A stretch of 64,000 bases of DNA. Source: CAJXQU01 sp965223825 (GTDB taxonomy: Bacteria > Pseudomonadota > Gammaproteobacteria > CAJXQU01). The first letter of the stretch is position 1. Each line of letters starts with the position of its first letter. Positions 62,284-64,000 of the stretch are shown here, piece after piece. The notes beneath the pieces were generated by a model. The model made no database searches, was not told the origin of the DNA, and saw only the letters and a list, made by a program, of their open reading frames with translations. The position numbers were made by a program, and so were the translations under genes. The DNA lies in NCBI GenBank assembly GCA_965223825.1, contig OZ245018.1, positions 2,170,001-2,234,000 on the forward strand. Direction: 5' to 3'.

Positions 62284-63222
62284 ATGAACCAATATGGCCT
62301 TAAGAAACGCGGCCTCGATAAAATTAAAATAAAAATCGAGAACACTGCAACTGTAACCACATTAAAAAAACCGGATTGGCTAAAGGTAAAATGTCTTGAT
62401 TCAGAAGAAGTCCAAGCATTAAAAGATCGCCTACGACATAGCCGCTTACATACCGTATGTGAAGAAGCCGCTTGCCCAAACATCGGTGAATGCTTTAGCA
62501 ATGGTACCGCGACATTCATGATTCTCGGCAGTATTTGTACACGTCGCTGTTCCTTTTGTGATGTCGCACACGGCCGCCCTTTAACACCTGACCCTGAAGA
62601 ACCAGAACGTTTGGCTGAAACCGTTCATTCAATGAAATTACGTTACGTTGTGATTACATCCGTTGATCGCGATGATTTAGAAGATGGTGGTAGCGGTCAT
62701 TTTGCAAAATGTATTCGTGCCATTAGACAGTCTGATCCTCAGACAAAGATTGAAGTTCTCGTGCCTGATTTTAAAAAGATGCTGGATCGCGCTCTGGATG
62801 TGTTATCGCAAGAATTACCCGATGTATTAAATCATAATATCGAAACTGTCCCGCGTTTGTATAAGATTGCAAGACCTGGCTCAAGTTACGAACACTCTTT
62901 GAGTCTAATTAAACGCTTTAAACAACGTCACCCAAACATTCCAACAAAGTCCGGCATCATGCTGGGCTTGGGTGAAACAAATGAAGAAGTGATCCAAACA
63001 ATTCAAGACTTATACGATCATGATTGCGATCTCTTAACGATTGGACAATATTTACAACCAAGCCCACATCACATGCCCGTTAATCGTTACGTCTCGCCGG
63101 AAGAATTTGAAAAATTAAAACAAACCGCTTTAAACATTGGCTTTAAAGATGTCACCGCTGGACCACTGGTTCGCTCATCTTATCATGCAGATCAGCAAGT
63201 TAAATCAATGCTGTCTGCGTAA
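62284..63222 (+). CDS. lipA: Lipoyl synthase LipA
   Basis: A 312-residue radical SAM enzyme that inserts two sulfurs into octanoyl groups on E2 and H proteins. It has the auxiliary cluster motif CEEAACPNIGEC (C-x4-C-x5-C) and the SAM cluster CTRRCSFCDV (C-x3-C-x2-C), then DRDDLEDGGSGHFA and a C-terminal GPLVRSSYHAD. It is not next to lipB here, the common place, but lies 6 bp before thiS. The lipoyl domain of AcoC is a substrate candidate. A second lipA elsewhere in the genome would support a specialised role. Confidence 0.95.
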   Translation: MNQYGLKKRGLDKIKIKIENTATVTTLKKPDWLKVKCLDSEEVQALKDRLRHSRLHTVCEEAACPNIGECFSNGTATFMILGSICTRRCSFCDVAHGRPLTPDPEEPERLAETVHSMKLRYVVITSVDRDDLEDGGSGHFAKCIRAIRQSDPQTKIEVLVPDFKKMLDRALDVLSQELPDVLNHNIETVPRLYKIARPGSSYEHSLSLIKRFKQRHPNIPTKSGIMLGLGETNEEVIQTIQDLYDHDCDLLTIGQYLQPSPHHMPVNRYVSPEEFEKLKQTALNIGFKDVTAGPLVRSSYHADQQVKSMLSA

Positions 63223-63228
63223 CAAATA

Positions 63229-63429
63229 ATGGACGTTTTAGTCAACGGTGAAATGCTCAATCTTCCTGAGCAATTAACGATTCAAGGCTTACTCGCATTT
63301 CTTGAATTAACCAATAACAAAGTGGCCGTCGCGGTGAATCAACACATTATTCCTGCCAGTGAATATCATACGATAATCATAAAAAACAAGGATGTTGTGG
63401 AAGTTGTACGTGCGGTCGGTGGTGGATGA
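63229..63429 (+). CDS. thiS: Sulfur-carrier protein ThiS
   Basis: A 66-residue ubiquitin-like protein starting MDVLVNGEMLNLPEQLT and ending in the required Gly-Gly (VRAVGGG). The C-terminal thiocarboxylate donates sulfur to thiazole formation by ThiG. It starts 6 bp after lipA and is 16 bp from thiG, so it is in the same operon. Confidence 0.95.
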   Translation: MDVLVNGEMLNLPEQLTIQGLLAFLELTNNKVAVAVNQHIIPASEYHTIIIKNKDVVEVVRAVGGG

Positions 63430-63445
63430 AAATAGGGAGAATACA

Positions 63446-64000
63446 ATGCAAAGTATCAACGCACCATTAACGCTAAATGGCAGAACATATCACTCACGCT
63501 TATTAGTGGGTACCGGAAAATATCGTGATCTTAATGAAACGCGACATGCGATCGAAGCCAGCGGTGCTGAGATTGTTACTGTCGCAATTCGTCGCACAAA
63601 TATTGGACAGAATCCAGATGAGCCCAGTTTATTGGACGTAATTTCGCCCGATCAATATACGATCCTGCCGAACACAGCTGGCTGTTATACCGCCGAAGAT
63701 GCGGTCCATACCTTACGGTTAGCGCGTGAATTATTAAACGGCGCAAATATCGTCAAGTTAGAAGTCCTTGCTGATCCCGTCACGCTCTATCCGAATATTC
63801 AAGAGACGTTGAAAGCTGCGGAAATTCTCGTGGCAGATGGCTTCCAAGTCATGGCATACACCTCGGATGATCCGTGCATTGCCCTGCAGTTAGAAATGAT
63901 CGGTTGCATCGCGGTAATGCCATTAGCATCACTGATCGGTTCTGGCATGGGCATTATTAATCCGTGGAATCTGCAAATTATTATCGACAACGCCAACGTC
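63446..64000 (+). CDS. thiG: Thiazole synthase ThiG (C-terminus outside window)
   Basis: The first 185 codons of thiazole synthase. It begins MQSINAPLTLNGRTYHSRLL and has VGTGKYRDLNETRHAIEASG, the Schiff-base Lys in NIVKLEVLADP, and SLIGSGMGIINPWNLQ near the phosphate site. AGGGAGA lies at a good distance before ATG. It follows thiS. The gene is cut by the window end, not damaged. Confidence 0.95.
   Translation, partial: MQSINAPLTLNGRTYHSRLLVGTGKYRDLNETRHAIEASGAEIVTVAIRRTNIGQNPDEPSLLDVISPDQYTILPNTAGCYTAEDAVHTLRLARELLNGANIVKLEVLADPVTLYPNIQETLKAAEILVADGFQVMAYTSDDPCIALQLEMIGCIAVMPLASLIGSGMGIINPWNLQIIIDNANV

Overview
The window is a bacterial chromosome segment, most likely from a gammaproteobacterium. 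The order tig-clpP-clpX-lon-hupB-ppiD, with tRNA-Leu upstream of tig, and the pair lysC-csrA followed by tRNA-Ser are classic for that class. The base composition looks moderately AT-rich. Two quinoprotein alcohol dehydrogenases with their own cytochromes c suggest an aerobic, alcohol-oxidising organism. I do not assign a genus.

Layout. (1) 1-10342 is conserved core: protein quality control (ppiD, hupB, lon, clpX, clpP, tig), lysC, csrA and four tRNAs. (2) 10343-16133 is a small accessory block: a DUF2235 alpha/beta hydrolase, a TerB-like plus BRCT protein, an AAA_13-type ATPase with a zinc hook (candidate RloC/PrrC-like anticodon nuclease) and a small HExxH protein. (3) 16134-21825 is core-like: a CPA2 antiporter, a YbbA/YbbP-like ABC transporter and tesA. 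(4) 22111-44297 is an integrated region bounded by direct repeats of the 3' part of tRNA-Arg(ACG). A third internal copy at 29112 splits it into two tandem islands. Island A carries a GtrAB-like glycosyltransferase cassette, a dead IS3 copy, hipBA and an integrase remnant. Island B carries an AbiEi/AbiEii pair, a frameshifted HEPN gene, parDE, a 1435-residue secreted beta-propeller protein, sugar-modification genes and the only intact integrase, next to the intact tRNA. (5) 44585-59204 is a catabolic region: a quinoprotein operon (PQQ dehydrogenase, MoxJ-like binding protein, cytochrome c, SMP-30-like lipoprotein), the acetoin dehydrogenase operon acoXABC, a second quinoprotein with a cytochrome c lipoprotein, and the divergent sigma-54 activator acoR. 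(6) 59448-64000 is cofactor synthesis: TPP riboswitch-thiC, a GST-like gene, lipA, thiS and thiG (cut by the window end).

How the parts may work together. I find well-spaced -24/-12 (sigma-54) promoters upstream of acoX, of the first quinoprotein and of the second quinoprotein. Only one sigma-54 activator, AcoR, is encoded here. The simplest reading is one regulon in which periplasmic PQQ enzymes oxidise an alcohol (for example 2,3-butanediol or ethanol) and the cytoplasmic AcoABC complex cleaves acetoin to acetaldehyde and acetyl-CoA. The neighbouring thiamine and lipoate genes would supply the cofactors of AcoAB and AcoC. The regulon, the substrates and the cofactor link are inference. The promoters, motifs and gene order are seen directly.
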